Made by a program: the position numbers and the translations under genes. From Verrucomicrobiia bacterium (GTDB lineage: Bacteria; Omnitrophota; Omnitrophia; Omnitrophales; Aquincolibacteriaceae): 57,296 nt of DNA. This document shows positions 18,612 to 28,648 of this stretch, in pieces (positions within the stretch are counted from its first letter, which is position 1; the number at the start of each line of letters is the position of its first letter). Under the pieces are notes generated by a model. That model did not search any database. It saw only the letters and a program-made list of their open reading frames with translations, and was not told the DNA's origin. The stretch lies in assembly GCA_035495615.1 (NCBI GenBank), contig DATJFP010000035.1, positions 1 through 57,296 on the forward strand, given 5' to 3'.

Positions 18612-18639
18612 GTTTAGACAGTTTTGGGCAGGGTGTCAA
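18611..18639 (-). promoter_or_regulatory. Sigma70 promoter of the pyr operon
   Basis: TTGACA (18639-18634) is followed after 17 bases by TAAACT (18616-18611). Transcription should start near 18604, giving a leader of about 135 bases. The -35 box begins 10 bases after the RNase P RNA 3' end. Confidence 0.75.
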
Positions 18640-18648
18640 GAAAGAATT

Positions 18649-19050
18649 GGGGCCCTCTCTATAAGCCGAGTTCTGTCCACCGGATATGACTCCGGATGGA
18701 TGATCATCTATCTAGGACCTTGATTGCTCAAGGCCTCCTGCGGCCTACCCTGTGAAGCGCTGCCTTGCGGCGGCTGGAAGCGGGAACTTCCCCCGAAGGA
18801 CTTCACTCTATTTGGCCTTTCTTCTCGTAGAGATTGCCGCGTTTCACCCCCGGGCACTTTCGCGCCCGAGACTCGTCTCTGTGGCTCTGATCCGTCCCCC
18901 GCCGTAAAAGGCGTTGGAGATGGGCGTTACCCATTACGATTCCCTGCGAAGCTCGGACTTTCCTCTCCGTTCCTTAGCCGAAAAAAAGCAACTCAAGACG
19001 ACGACGAGTATTCGGCAGCGGTTTTCGGAGCGATCATCCGAGAGGGCCCC
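18649..19050 (-). ncRNA. rnpB: RNase P RNA, bacterial type A
   Basis: About 402 nt. The ends pair as P1: GGGGCCCTCTC (19050-19040) with GAGAGGGCCCC (18659-18649). Conserved blocks are GAGGAAAGTCCG near the 5' side (around 18981-18970), the GGGTAACGCCC helix, and the 3' conserved region read as CCTACCC, GATCATC and AGCCGAGTTCTGTCC on the complementary strand (18660-18780). It is the catalytic RNA of tRNA 5' processing. No clear intrinsic terminator separates it from the pyr promoter. Confidence 0.95.
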
Positions 19051-19125
19051 AATGTCAAAAAGCTAATCTAATCTTAAAGGAAAAAAAGGACGGGTTCAAG
19101 ACGGGAAAAATCAGGGCTCAGCTTC

Positions 19126-19482
19126 TCAGGCTGCGGGAGCGGCCGTCTCCAGCTCTTTGAGCTGGGTATTCGAAAAATTCGCCCACACCAGGTCGGGATG
19201 CTTTTGGGCGATTTCCTGATAATACTTGCGGGCATCGTCTTTCTTGCCCAGGGCCTGATAGCTTTTAGCCATGTAATACTCGGCGATCACCGCGAGATTT
19301 CCCTCGGGGTTTTCGTCCCGGTAGGCCTGGTATTTCTCAATGGCCTTTTCGTATTGCCCTTTGCTATAAAGCCGTTCGGCTTCGGAGTAATTCCCGAAAT
19401 AGAAGTTTTGCGCTTTGTGGGCGCAGGCAGCGGAGGAGGTCAGGAAGAACACTCCCAGGAGTAAAATTGCGTAACGTCGCAT
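19126..19482 (-). CDS. Small TPR lipoprotein
   Basis: 118 residues. The signal sequence RRYAILLLGVFFLTSSAAC has a plausible lipobox (SAAC, Cys at ~20), and the rest should face the periplasm. Residues ~34-105 contain about two TPR units (AERLYSKGQYEKAIEKYQAY, EYYMAKSYQALGKKDDARKYYQEI), similar to YbgF/BamD-like lipoproteins. It probably mediates protein contacts in the envelope; the partner is unknown. An AGGCAGG-like site precedes the ATG. It sits between rnpB and the porin terminator and seems to be transcribed alone. Confidence 0.75.
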   Translation of the reverse strand: MRRYAILLLGVFFLTSSAACAHKAQNFYFGNYSEAERLYSKGQYEKAIEKYQAYRDENPEGNLAVIAEYYMAKSYQALGKKDDARKYYQEIAQKHPDLVWANFSNTQLKELETAAPAA

Positions 19483-19543
19483 GCTGCCTGCCTTTCAGAG
19501 GATTTTTGAGGATTCAGTCTACTTGCCGAGGGGGGAATGTCAA

Positions 19544-19596
19544 GACAAAACCGCACTGGCCAGTCCAAGGGAGAAGGCGGCCAGTGCGGTTTTGTC
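19544..19596 (-). terminator. Strong terminator after the porin gene
   Basis: A perfect 18-bp stem (19544-19561 paired with 19579-19596) encloses a 17-base loop. The descending arm ends GCGGTTTTGTC on either strand, so it could work in both directions. It begins 11 bases past the porin stop. Confidence 0.85.
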
Positions 19597-19606
19597 TCGG
19601 TAAAAC

Positions 19607-20887
19607 TTAGATCACGTACACCATTTCAGCTGAAATGGTCTGCATATCATTATTGGTGCCACCGCCGTACGGAGCCGGATCCTGCGCATGATCATAGCGG
19701 TATTCCGCGCGGGACAGGAGGTTGTCGCTCAGCTTGCGCTCATACGTAATCGTATGGCCCCAAAGCTTGCTGCTGATGCCCGAAATGAACGCGTCCGAAT
19801 CGTGGAAAATCTCGAAACGATAAGCGAGCGCATCCTTCGGCGTAAGCTGGTAACGGCCGTAGAAGTTGTTCGAAACCCACGTGGCCTCGTCCGTAAGTGT
19901 CGCGCCGGCGATCTGATTGCCGATGTTGAGTTCGTACATGAACGCGAGCTTGTCCGTGGCTTCGAACTTCACCACGTTGCTGGAGAGAAAACGCGCTCCG
20001 CCAACACCATAACCTGTAGACGCATTTTCATTCCCCCAATAAAGGGAGTGGAAAACCGAGACCTTTTCGATGGGGCTGTAGCCGAGACCAAACTCCCAGG
20101 TCTTGGCGCTGTTGTTATCCACCGCGTTGCCCCAGCCGTTATTGACGCCGGCATAGACATCGAAGAAATCTTTCCACAGTTTAAAGTTGGTACGAACGCC
20201 CGTATGGACGAAAGGAATCGCCAGACCGAACGCGAACGAACGGCTGAGGTTCCAGTTGTCCTGCGGCTCGATCACTTCAGCACCCGCCAGCGTCACGAAA
20301 CGGCCGGCCTTCAGGCTTACGGAGCTGGGAAGAACTTCGTTGCCTTCCCAAAAGCTGAGAGGCTGGACATATTCCAGATAGCCCTGCTGAAGATCGATGT
20401 TGTCTCCGGCAAAACCGTCGGCAGCAACCACGCCGGCATCTTCGCCCATGGACAGGTCCACGCGGAAGCCCGCGCCGCCTTCGGGATTGGCGTCATGACG
20501 GAAATTGAGCTCCGCCTGATTGAGGGTGAAGGACTGGCGGTCGGTATCAAAAATACGGCCCGTATTGCCGCCCGTGATCGCATTGTCTCTGCGCGTCAGG
20601 TTCTGGTTATACTGCACGTCGATTTGTCCGCCGACCTGAATATCTTCGGCAGCTTTCAAGAGCCCGTTGCCCTGCGCGGCAGCCGGAGCCACGTAGCCGG
20701 ACTGCTGAGCACCCACGGAGCCGCTGGCAATGGCATCCGAAAGTTTCTTTTCAACATCAGCAAGCTGCTGATTGAGCGTGCGGATCTGATCCTGCATCGC
20801 GTTGAAAGCTCCATCATCAGCGAATGACGTACCCGTTACGGAAAAGAGCACCGCTAAGAACAGCGCTCCTGCTTTTATCCTCGTCAT
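19607..20887 (-). CDS. Outer-membrane beta-barrel porin (BBP2/OmpL-like)
   Basis: 426 residues from ATG 20887, which follows GGGAGGA; an earlier in-frame ATG at 20941 is poorer. A Sec signal peptide ends TSFA-DD. Residues ~27-55 form a heptad coiled coil (MQDQIRTLNQQLADVEKKL), typical of porins anchored to the wall or forming trimers. Residues ~80-426 are alternating beta-strands with many Asn/Gly turns and aromatic girdle residues, e.g. GGQIDVQYNQN, FAFGLAIPFVHTGVRTNFKLW, WEFGLGYSPIEKVSVFHSLYWGNE. The final strand ends ISAEMVYVI. It probably forms a channel in the outer membrane for small solutes; the substrate cannot be told. Confidence 0.8.
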   Translation of the reverse strand: MTRIKAGALFLAVLFSVTGTSFADDGAFNAMQDQIRTLNQQLADVEKKLSDAIASGSVGAQQSGYVAPAAAQGNGLLKAAEDIQVGGQIDVQYNQNLTRRDNAITGGNTGRIFDTDRQSFTLNQAELNFRHDANPEGGAGFRVDLSMGEDAGVVAADGFAGDNIDLQQGYLEYVQPLSFWEGNEVLPSSVSLKAGRFVTLAGAEVIEPQDNWNLSRSFAFGLAIPFVHTGVRTNFKLWKDFFDVYAGVNNGWGNAVDNNSAKTWEFGLGYSPIEKVSVFHSLYWGNENASTGYGVGGARFLSSNVVKFEATDKLAFMYELNIGNQIAGATLTDEATWVSNNFYGRYQLTPKDALAYRFEIFHDSDAFISGISSKLWGHTITYERKLSDNLLSRAEYRYDHAQDPAPYGGGTNNDMQTISAEMVYVI

Positions 20888-21236
20888 AGTTCCTCCCTTT
20901 TGGGTGATGTTAAAAAAGAAAACTTTAAAGTTGTTTCCCATTTTACAAATTACGTGCCAACGTTTTCAGCGTTGAACGTGGATAGAATATTAGGAAAATT
21001 AAAAAATTTAAAGTTTTTTTTGTACAGAAATGTACTACAGACACAAAAATGTTGTCGGGCCGAATGGAAAACCAGCTCTGTTAGATTCGGCTTTTCGCGA
21101 AAAATCCTGAAGTTTTTTTTGCATCGATCTAGACTCGTCTTGACGGGTGTGGGTTTTCGCCGGACCCGGCTTCCTTATAAAGGAGCCTCACAGGAGGTTC
21201 AGAGCGGAGGGTTTAAGTTCAGACAGGAATAAGTAT
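20888..21236 (-). other. 349-base intergenic region upstream of the porin gene
   Basis: No gene is seen. The porin-proximal 150 bases are very AT-rich, with several T-runs. A candidate promoter is TTGTGT followed after 16 bases by TACAAA (~21046-21019), with TGTA/TACA arms around it. A short hairpin CAACG/CGTTG lies in the likely 5' leader (~20957-20973). Further up are a 12-bp perfect palindrome TTTTCGCGAAAA (~21092-21103) and a GGCTCCTT/AAGGAAGCC hairpin (~21168-21188) close to the tRNA 3' side. Confidence 0.45.
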
Positions 21237-21311
21237 TGGGCCTGCCTGGACTTGAACCAGGGACCAAGCGATTATGAGTCGCCTGCTCTAACCAGACTGA
21301 GCTACAGGCCC
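21237..21311 (-). tRNA. tRNA-Ile2 (anticodon CAU, lysidine-modified)
   Basis: Acceptor arms are GGGCCTG (21311-21305) and CAGGCCC (21244-21238), with discriminator A (21237). The anticodon loop CTCATAA gives CAU. The stem GGCGACTCATAATCGCTT and the adjoining region match the E. coli ileX pattern rather than elongator or initiator Met, so C34 is expected to be changed to lysidine by TilS for AUA reading. CCA is not encoded. Confidence 0.85.
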
Positions 21312-21419
21312 GGAATAAAAAAAGGGATGAAAAAAAGAGACGGGTGGATTCTAAGGAGTTGCGCGATTGATTGCAATATCAATAGAAGAGACGGGACCGC
21401 GCGGCCCCGGAGAGAAATC

Positions 21420-23165
<1,746 letters not shown>

Positions 23166-23174
23166 AAAGTTGCT

Positions 23175-23203
23175 ATTATAGCAATGGAAACGAAAGATGC
23201 CAG
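23175..23203 (-). promoter_or_regulatory. Candidate promoter directly upstream of rpoD
   Basis: A perfect TATAAT (23180-23175) is embedded in the palindrome TTGCTATAATAGCAA (23185-23171), with a 4/6 match CTGGCA (23203-23198) after a 17-base spacer. Start of transcription would fall only a few bases before the ATG at 23165, giving a nearly leaderless rpoD mRNA besides the dnaG-rpoD transcript. Confidence 0.5.
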
Positions 23204-23220
23204 GGAAACTTTTTATTTTC

Positions 23221-24999
23221 TTATCTCGTTTGCTGTAAAAGGGTTTGATACTCCTTGGTACAGGCCAGAACGCGCTGCTGGTCCCCCTTTTTCTCCGCTT
23301 CGACGATTTCCCGCCGCAAGTGTTCCATTTTCCGGGCCGCCGTCTTCTTTTTGATGGAGCGCAGGCAATCCTGGAGCGCCTTTTCTTTTTCCGCATCGCT
23401 CCATTCCGCCGAGGCCACTTCCGTAAATTTGCGGCGTGTTTCCGGATCTTCCAGGCGCGTGAGGATTTGCGGGAGCGAAAGATGCTGTCTGCTCGAAAGA
23501 GCTCCCGTGATTTGGCGGAAAAGGGCGCGGGAAGCCTCGCTGCCGAAATCCTCTTCCGAGAGTTCTGCCGCGGCGGCAGGCGCGTCTGCGGGATTTTCGA
23601 AAAGCAGCGCCAAAAGCATCATCTCGTCGTTTGCCAGCACCGTAACCGGCCTTGCCGGAACTTCCGCGGCGGGCTTCTTGCCCTGGAATGCCGGCGTGGT
23701 TTTATTTTTTAATTTTCTCAATTCCGTGCGGAGGGAATTTTCGTCCACACCCAGCGCTTCTGAAAGCCGCCTGAAGTAACGGTCGAGCAGAATCGTGTTC
23801 TGCACTTTGAGAAGCGTTTCGAGGCATTCGTTGATGATTTTGACGAGCCCCATGGAATCGGAACGGTTGTAGCGGCGCATGAGGACGGACAATTTGTAAT
23901 CAAAGAAATCCTGAGCGGAATCGACAAGCTTCTGAAAGGCCTCTTTGCCGAACTGCTTGAGATAATCGTCCGGGTCGTGGCCTTCCGGCATGCGCACGAG
24001 CTTCACGTTCATGCCGCCTTCCAGCATGACTTCCAGCCCTCGCAGCGAAGCGGCTTCCCCGGCCTTGTCACCGTCATAGACCACGACCACTTCTTCGCAA
24101 AAGCGTTTGAGAATCGTCACATGGTCTTCGGTCAATGACGTGCCGAGCGTGGCGACGGACGCCTTGAAGCCTTCTTCGTAGAGCCGCAGGAAATCGAGAT
24201 AGCCTTCGCATACGAAGATGCGCGGAAAATCGCGGTCGGTAAAACGCTTGGCAAGATGCAGCCCGAACAATTCGCGCCTTTTCTGAAAGACGGGATTCTC
24301 GGGCGAATTCAGATATTTGGGGCCGTCTTCGCCGGCAAGGACGCGCCCGCCGAAGGCGATGATCTTGCCCTGCAGGTTGTGAATGGGAAACATCAGGCGC
24401 CCGCGGAAAACGTCGTAGCACGTCCCCTTTTCCGACTTGTTGATCAAGCGGCTTTTGAGCAGCAAGGATTCGGGCACGCCTTTTCGAGCGAGATATTCAT
24501 ACAATCCTTTCCAGCCCGCGGCCGCCCAGCCCAGGCCGAATTCCTGCGCGGATTCGAGGCGGAATCCCCGTTTGACGAGATAATCCCGCGCCGCCTTTCC
24601 TTCCTGCGGGTGCTGAAACAGCTTTCGATAATAGTCCGCGGCCAGCCCGTAGATCTCGTAAATCTTCTCGTTTTCCGAGCGGTCTTTTCTCTCGTGGGAA
24701 GTGCCTCTTTCGGGCAGCGTGATGTTCGCCCTCTCGGCCAGGCGCCGCAAAGCCTCGGGAAAGCTCAGGTTTTCGTACTGCATCAGAAAACCGAAGACGT
24801 TGCCGCCCGCGCCGCAGCCGAAGCAATGATAAATCTGTTTTTCGGAGTTCACCATGAAAGACGGCGTCTTTTCCTGATGGAAGGGGCAGCAGGCCTTGAA
24901 ATTGCGTCCGGATTTTTTGAGCGGCACGTACTGGCCGATGACGTCCACGATGTTGCTGACGCCCTGCACCTGGTCGATGACGTTGTCTTCGTAGCGCAT
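23221..24999 (-). CDS. dnaG: DNA primase
   Basis: 592 residues. It makes RNA primers at the replication fork. The N-terminal CHC2 zinc domain has [13 protein letters not shown] and [13 protein letters not shown] (C-x2-H...C-x2-C, residues ~37-65). The RNA polymerase core has [22 protein letters not shown]. The TOPRIM acidic residues are in FVCEGYLDF and [15 protein letters not shown]-terminal helicase-interacting domain starts around residue 440 and is weakly conserved. The start is 3 bases after the cvpA stop. It is followed by rpoD. Confidence 0.96.
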   Translation of the reverse strand: MRYEDNVIDQVQGVSNIVDVIGQYVPLKKSGRNFKACCPFHQEKTPSFMVNSEKQIYHCFGCGAGGNVFGFLMQYENLSFPEALRRLAERANITLPERGTSHERKDRSENEKIYEIYGLAADYYRKLFQHPQEGKAARDYLVKRGFRLESAQEFGLGWAAAGWKGLYEYLARKGVPESLLLKSRLINKSEKGTCYDVFRGRLMFPIHNLQGKIIAFGGRVLAGEDGPKYLNSPENPVFQKRRELFGLHLAKRFTDRDFPRIFVCEGYLDFLRLYEEGFKASVATLGTSLTEDHVTILKRFCEEVVVVYDGDKAGEAASLRGLEVMLEGGMNVKLVRMPEGHDPDDYLKQFGKEAFQKLVDSAQDFFDYKLSVLMRRYNRSDSMGLVKIINECLETLLKVQNTILLDRYFRRLSEALGVDENSLRTELRKLKNKTTPAFQGKKPAAEVPARPVTVLANDEMMLLALLFENPADAPAAAAELSEEDFGSEASRALFRQITGALSSRQHLSLPQILTRLEDPETRRKFTEVASAEWSDAEKEKALQDCLRSIKKKTAARKMEHLRREIVEAEKKGDQQRVLACTKEYQTLLQQTR

Positions 25000-25002
25000 G
25001 GG

Positions 25003-25587
25003 TTATTTGTCTTCCTTCATGGCCTCGACGGGCTTATAGATCATGTCATGAATCTTTGGGGCGAGCTCCGCCACGTATTTTCCCGAATACGACGTCCCGG
25101 CCGGCGTCAGAGGCTTTTTCAAATGCGGAAACGGCAGCAGCAGGATGGCCTGGCAAAAAAGGCTGAAGATCATGAGAAGATGAACGCCGCCCAAAAGCGC
25201 TCCGCCCGCGAGCTTGACCGGCGCGGGCATCTGGGTATGGAAAAATTTGCTGAGATATTTATAAAGGAAAGCCAGCGGCACCCAGACCATCAGGATGGCG
25301 ACGATAAAGCAAACGCCGGGCACGTATTCGGGGGGGAACACGCCTTGGGAATGATGGAGGACAAAGTCGGCTAATTTGTCGTAATGGCCGAGAACGACAA
25401 AAATCACAATCATGATCTGGGCGATTTCCGCGATCTCGGCGATAAAACCGTTCTGCAGGCCGTAGATGATTCCCAGAATGATGAAGAGAGCCGCAAACCA
25501 ATCGACCCATTGCACATGATCGAGAACGACTTTCAGCGCGACGTTCTGCGTGATCTTGTCGAAAAATTGAAAAACGGATTCCAGCAT
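25003..25587 (-). CDS. CvpA family membrane protein
   Basis: 194 residues with four or so membrane segments (~28-48, 55-72, 88-112, 122-150). The N-terminal segment WVDWFAALFIILGIIYGLQNGF carries the CvpA pattern D...G...G..GF. The family is named for colicin V production; its general role is unsettled and probably envelope-related. The C-terminal ~45 residues are soluble and charged. It lies between mtaB (17-base gap) and dnaG (3-base gap), so it is co-transcribed with replication and tRNA-modification genes. Confidence 0.8.
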   Translation of the reverse strand: MLESVFQFFDKITQNVALKVVLDHVQWVDWFAALFIILGIIYGLQNGFIAEIAEIAQIMIVIFVVLGHYDKLADFVLHHSQGVFPPEYVPGVCFIVAILMVWVPLAFLYKYLSKFFHTQMPAPVKLAGGALLGGVHLLMIFSLFCQAILLLPFPHLKKPLTPAGTSYSGKYVAELAPKIHDMIYKPVEAMKEDK

Positions 25588-25604
25588 TTTGGCCTCGTCT
25601 CAGG

Positions 25605-26921
25605 TTAAAGGGCGTCGCCGCAGCGGCGCCCCAAAAAGGAATCGGCTTCGAGATCGAGCAGCTCCACAGGAACGATGCTGCCCACGTTCTCTTCCCGGCC
25701 CTGAAAAAAAACTTTCAGATAATGCGGGGTCAGGCCCTGAACAAGACCGCCCGCAGCCTTTTTTTCCACGAGCACGGGAAAAGTTCTTCCGACGTACGCC
25801 AGCCTTTCCCGGCGGCCCAGCTCCTCGCCAAGCGCGATCAGGAATTTCACCCGTTCGTGCACCGTGGCGGGCGGCAGGTCGGAATAGGCCGCGGCCCGCG
25901 TGCCGTCGCGGCGGCTGTAGGGAAACACGTGACACTTGAGCGGCCTGACGTCACGCAGAAGCGCGCGCGTGTTCTCAAAAGATTCTTCAGTTTCCCCGGG
26001 AAAACCGGCCATGACGTCCAGCGTCAGTGAAAAATCCGTCAGCTTCGCCTTCAATTCGCGCACGAGATCGATATAAAAATCGCGGCCGTATCGGCGGTTC
26101 ATGCCGGCAAGCACCGCGTCATCGCCGCTTTGGAGCGGAATGTGGAGATGAGGGCAGCATTTCGGAAGCGCGCGCAGGGTTTCGATGAGCTCGGGCCTGA
26201 CATCCGTCGGTTCGATGGAGCTGAGCCGCAGCCTCTCGATGCCTTCGATTTCCGAGCACTCTTCGAGCACTTCGCACAAAGCGTTCTGCTTGCCCTGATC
26301 AAGGCCGTAAGCGCCGAGCTGGATGCCCGCGAAAACGATTTCGCGGTAGCCCGCATCGCGCAGGCGCCGCGCCTCTTCCACCACGTCGGCAAGCTCGCGG
26401 CTGCGCGAACGGCCGCGCACGAGCACGACCTTGCAGAAAGAGCATGCATGATTGCATCCGTCCTGGATTTTGAGAAAGGCGCGGCCCTTGCCCTGGAATG
26501 AGGAGATCTTGAGAGGCGTGAACGTTCGCCGCTTCAAACGGACGGCTTCGGCGTCCTGCGCCGCGGGCGCGCCGCAGCCGGCGGAAAGCCGGTCCGCGAT
26601 TTCGTCTTTGTCGTAATTCGAAAGCACGAGATCGACTTCCGGCATCGCTTCGATCTCGGAGCGGTTTTTTTCCACGTAGCAGCCGGTGACGACGATCCGG
26701 GCTTCCGGATTTTCCCGCCGCATGCGGCGGATCCAGTACCGGTTTTCGCGGTCCGCTCCGGAGGTCACGGTGCAGGTATTGATCACCACGAAATCGCAGC
26801 CGCTTTCCTGCGTCTCAAGGAAGCCGCGCGCGTCGAGGGCTTCGCGCATGCCCTGGGTCTCGTATTGGTTGACCTTGCAGCCGAGCGTGACGAATTTGAC
26901 TCTTTTCGATGTCGGGATCAT
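25605..26921 (-). CDS. mtaB: tRNA t6A37 methylthiotransferase MtaB
   Basis: 438 residues. It is a radical SAM enzyme that adds a methylthio group to t6A37, making ms2t6A. The N-terminal UPF0004 domain has three cluster Cys in TLGCKVNQYE, VINTCTVT and VTGCYVEK. The radical SAM motif is CNHACSFC (Cx3Cx2C), and later blocks include RLSSIEPTDVRPEL, HIPLQSGDDAVLAGMNRRYGR and DVMAGFPGETEESF. A C-terminal TRAM domain (~375-438, GRTFPVLVEKKAAGGLVQGLTPHY) binds tRNA. The CKVNQYE form of the first motif favours MtaB over MiaB or RimO. It overlaps rsmE by 4 bases. TsaE, encoded in the same window, acts in the preceding t6A step. Confidence 0.93.
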   Translation of the reverse strand: MIPTSKRVKFVTLGCKVNQYETQGMREALDARGFLETQESGCDFVVINTCTVTSGADRENRYWIRRMRRENPEARIVVTGCYVEKNRSEIEAMPEVDLVLSNYDKDEIADRLSAGCGAPAAQDAEAVRLKRRTFTPLKISSFQGKGRAFLKIQDGCNHACSFCKVVLVRGRSRSRELADVVEEARRLRDAGYREIVFAGIQLGAYGLDQGKQNALCEVLEECSEIEGIERLRLSSIEPTDVRPELIETLRALPKCCPHLHIPLQSGDDAVLAGMNRRYGRDFYIDLVRELKAKLTDFSLTLDVMAGFPGETEESFENTRALLRDVRPLKCHVFPYSRRDGTRAAAYSDLPPATVHERVKFLIALGEELGRRERLAYVGRTFPVLVEKKAAGGLVQGLTPHYLKVFFQGREENVGSIVPVELLDLEADSFLGRRCGDAL

Positions 26922-27727
26922 GAATCCTTTTCTTCTTGGGCCCCGGAACTCAGCACGAGCCTGAGCGCCGCGGCCGCGGCAATAAAGGCTGTGTCGCTTT
27001 TCAAAATCGTATCCCCAAGGCCCACCATCGCGAAAATCCAGCCCCGGTTTTGGGCCTCGCGCTCCAGGCGCGAAACCTCTTTTTCCGAAAATCCGCCTTC
27101 CGGCCCCAGGAAAAGATGCAGGGGTCCGCCGTCTTGATCCTCGCGATAGGCATCGAGCCAGCGGCGGAAAGGGACGGCCTTTTTATGGGGATGAAACAAG
27201 AGAACGATTCCGCCGGCCGGGATCAGGCGTTCCGCCTCTTCCAGCGTGACCGGTGGTTTTATTTCGGTAAGCCGCAGGACTCCGGATTGCTTGGCCGCTT
27301 CGGCGGCTATTTTATGCCATCGCGCCAGTTTTGAGGACTTCTTTTTTTCCTCGATTTTGACGACGGTGCGTTCGCTGTGGAGCGGGACGAGTTCCTGGAC
27401 GCCGAGCTCCTGCGCCTTCTGGATGATGTCTTCGAATTTGTCATGGCGAGGAAGCGCTTGGAACACTTTGAGGACGGGGTGAAGTCCGTCGGAAACGGCC
27501 AGAGATTTTTCCACGACCAGCCGGGCGCTGCCGTCCGGCGGGAAAACCTCGACGCGGGCCACAGCCTCTTTTCCCGTGCCGTCCGCCACGAGGCAGGAAT
27601 CTCCCTCTTTGAGACGGATGATGGTTTTGAGATGGCGGGCTTCGTCAGGCGGAATAGAGAAAGACGCCCCGCTGGCGGGTAAGGGAGCGGAAGAAAAAAA
27701 ACGACGCAAGCGCCGTTTCGACTTCAT
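26918..27727 (-). CDS. rsmE: 16S rRNA m3U1498 methyltransferase
   Basis: 269 residues, a SPOUT-fold methyltransferase. The N-terminal PUA-like domain (HLKTIIRLKEGDSCLVADGTGKEA) is followed by the SPOUT domain with QALPRHDKFEDIIQKAQELGV, AAEAAKQSGVLRL, the SAM-knot LFLGPEGGFSEKEV and VGLGDTILKSDTAFIAAAAAL. The usual 'LG..ILRtETA' motif reads LGDTILKSDTA, a mild change. It uses SAM to methylate U1498 of 16S rRNA. First gene of the rsmE-mtaB-cvpA-dnaG group. Confidence 0.92.
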   Translation of the reverse strand: MKSKRRLRRFFSSAPLPASGASFSIPPDEARHLKTIIRLKEGDSCLVADGTGKEAVARVEVFPPDGSARLVVEKSLAVSDGLHPVLKVFQALPRHDKFEDIIQKAQELGVQELVPLHSERTVVKIEEKKKSSKLARWHKIAAEAAKQSGVLRLTEIKPPVTLEEAERLIPAGGIVLLFHPHKKAVPFRRWLDAYREDQDGGPLHLFLGPEGGFSEKEVSRLEREAQNRGWIFAMVGLGDTILKSDTAFIAAAAALRLVLSSGAQEEKDS

Positions 27728-27782
27728 GGGGAATGCTTTCCGAAATCACGAGCAGCTTGTTGAAAATCGAAGAGCGGGAAGC

Positions 27783-28055
27783 TCAGGCTTTTTTGGCCGG
27801 TTCTTTACCCGGCGCTGCGCCCTGTCCTTCGGCCGCGGCTTTGGGCTTTTTAGTGCGGACGAGATTGGCGGCCTGCGGGCCCCGTTCACCCTCAACGACA
27901 TCAAAGGTAACTTCTTCGCCCTGCTCTAAGGTTTTGTAACCTTCGGACTGGATGGCGGAATAATGAATGAAGATGTCCTTATCGCCGCCATCTTTTTCCA
28001 GAAATCCGTACCCCTTCACATTGGAGAACCACTTCACTTTACCTTTTTCCGGCAT
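27783..28055 (-). CDS. Cold-shock domain protein
   Basis: 90 residues: a 67-residue CSD plus a basic Ala/Lys/Gly tail. RNP1 reads KGYGFL and RNP2 DIFIHYS, after the usual [14 protein letters not shown] start. It is a cytoplasmic single-stranded RNA/DNA-binding chaperone. GGGAGGAAG precedes the ATG. In the upstream 118 bases an AAATCCC/GGGATTT palindrome (28140-28154) lies close to the HU stop; no cold-box is recognised. Confidence 0.93.
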   Translation of the reverse strand: MPEKGKVKWFSNVKGYGFLEKDGGDKDIFIHYSAIQSEGYKTLEQGEEVTFDVVEGERGPQAANLVRTKKPKAAAEGQGAAPGKEPAKKA

Positions 28056-28173
28056 TACTTCCTCCCTGTGTTGCCCGCGGCATGGCTAGCCGCCTTGGGT
28101 CCGGATTCAAAGCAAACCCGGAGAAACGATGTTAACGCTAAATCCCCGGGATTTCAAGCGCCAATCGGGTCGC

Positions 28174-28446
28174 TTATTTCACTTTGCTTTTTAAAATCAA
28201 ACCCGGTTTAAAAACAACGACGCTTTTTTCAGGCACGGTCACTTCTTCGCCGGTCCGCGGATTGCGTCCCACGCGTCCCCGCCTGTTCTTCACCTTGAAG
28301 ACGCCGAAGTTCCTGAGCTCGACGGTTTCACCGCGCTCGAGACTCTCGACGATCACGTCCAAAGTGCGCTGGACAATTTTTTTTACATCAATCTGGGTGA
28401 GATTGGTCTCATTCGAGACTTTCATCACGATATCTTTTTTTGTCAC
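28174..28446 (-). CDS. HU/IHF-family DNA-binding protein
   Basis: 90 residues, starting with GTG at 28446 and AGGAGG six bases upstream. The family pattern is TKKDIVMKVSNETNLTQIDV (helical dimer body) followed by FGVFKVKNRRGRVGRNPRTGEEVTVPEKSVVVFKPG, with the DNA-intercalating NP of the beta-arm (GRNPRTGE). It forms dimers that bend and compact DNA. HU and IHF cannot be told apart with confidence from sequence alone. Confidence 0.93.
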   Translation of the reverse strand: MTKKDIVMKVSNETNLTQIDVKKIVQRTLDVIVESLERGETVELRNFGVFKVKNRRGRVGRNPRTGEEVTVPEKSVVVFKPGLILKSKVK

Positions 28447-28516
28447 GCCTCACCTCCTGTTGGGCCCGGTATTTTCTGCATCCTTAAATGTTTGCTAATA
28501 TTGCAGATGCGCAAAA

Positions 28517-28545
28517 AAGCTAACAGATGCGCCGGGGTGTGTCAA
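28517..28545 (-). promoter_or_regulatory. Sigma70 promoter of the HU-like gene
   Basis: TTGACA (28545-28540) and TAGCTT (28522-28517) are separated by 17 bases. The leader is about 65 bases. A perfect 10-bp inverted repeat lies 11 bases upstream of the -35 (28557-28587). Confidence 0.65.
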
Positions 28546-28556
28546 GAAATTTCGAG

Positions 28557-28587
28557 ATATAACTTATGGTACGGCACTAAGTTATAT
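28557..28587. repeat. Perfect 10-bp inverted repeat between dnaE and the HU promoter
   Basis: ATATAACTTA (28557-28566) pairs with TAAGTTATAT (28578-28587) across an 11-base gap. It has no T-run on the minus strand, so it is a poor terminator for dnaE. Its place just upstream of the HU-gene -35 suggests a protein-binding site. Confidence 0.6.
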
Positions 28588-28648
28588 AAATTGAGGAGAA
28601 CTTTTGGGAAGGCCTGAAGCGGGAAATTGCTTTTCGTAAGTCATTATT

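Noticed and set aside
18724-19071. 115-codon plus-strand ORF over the RNase P RNA
   Set aside because: It lies wholly on the complementary strand of rnpB and has no protein features.
28140-28154. AAATCCC/GGGATTT palindrome as a terminator for the HU gene
   Set aside because: No T-run follows on the minus strand; kept only as a note in the cold-shock entry.
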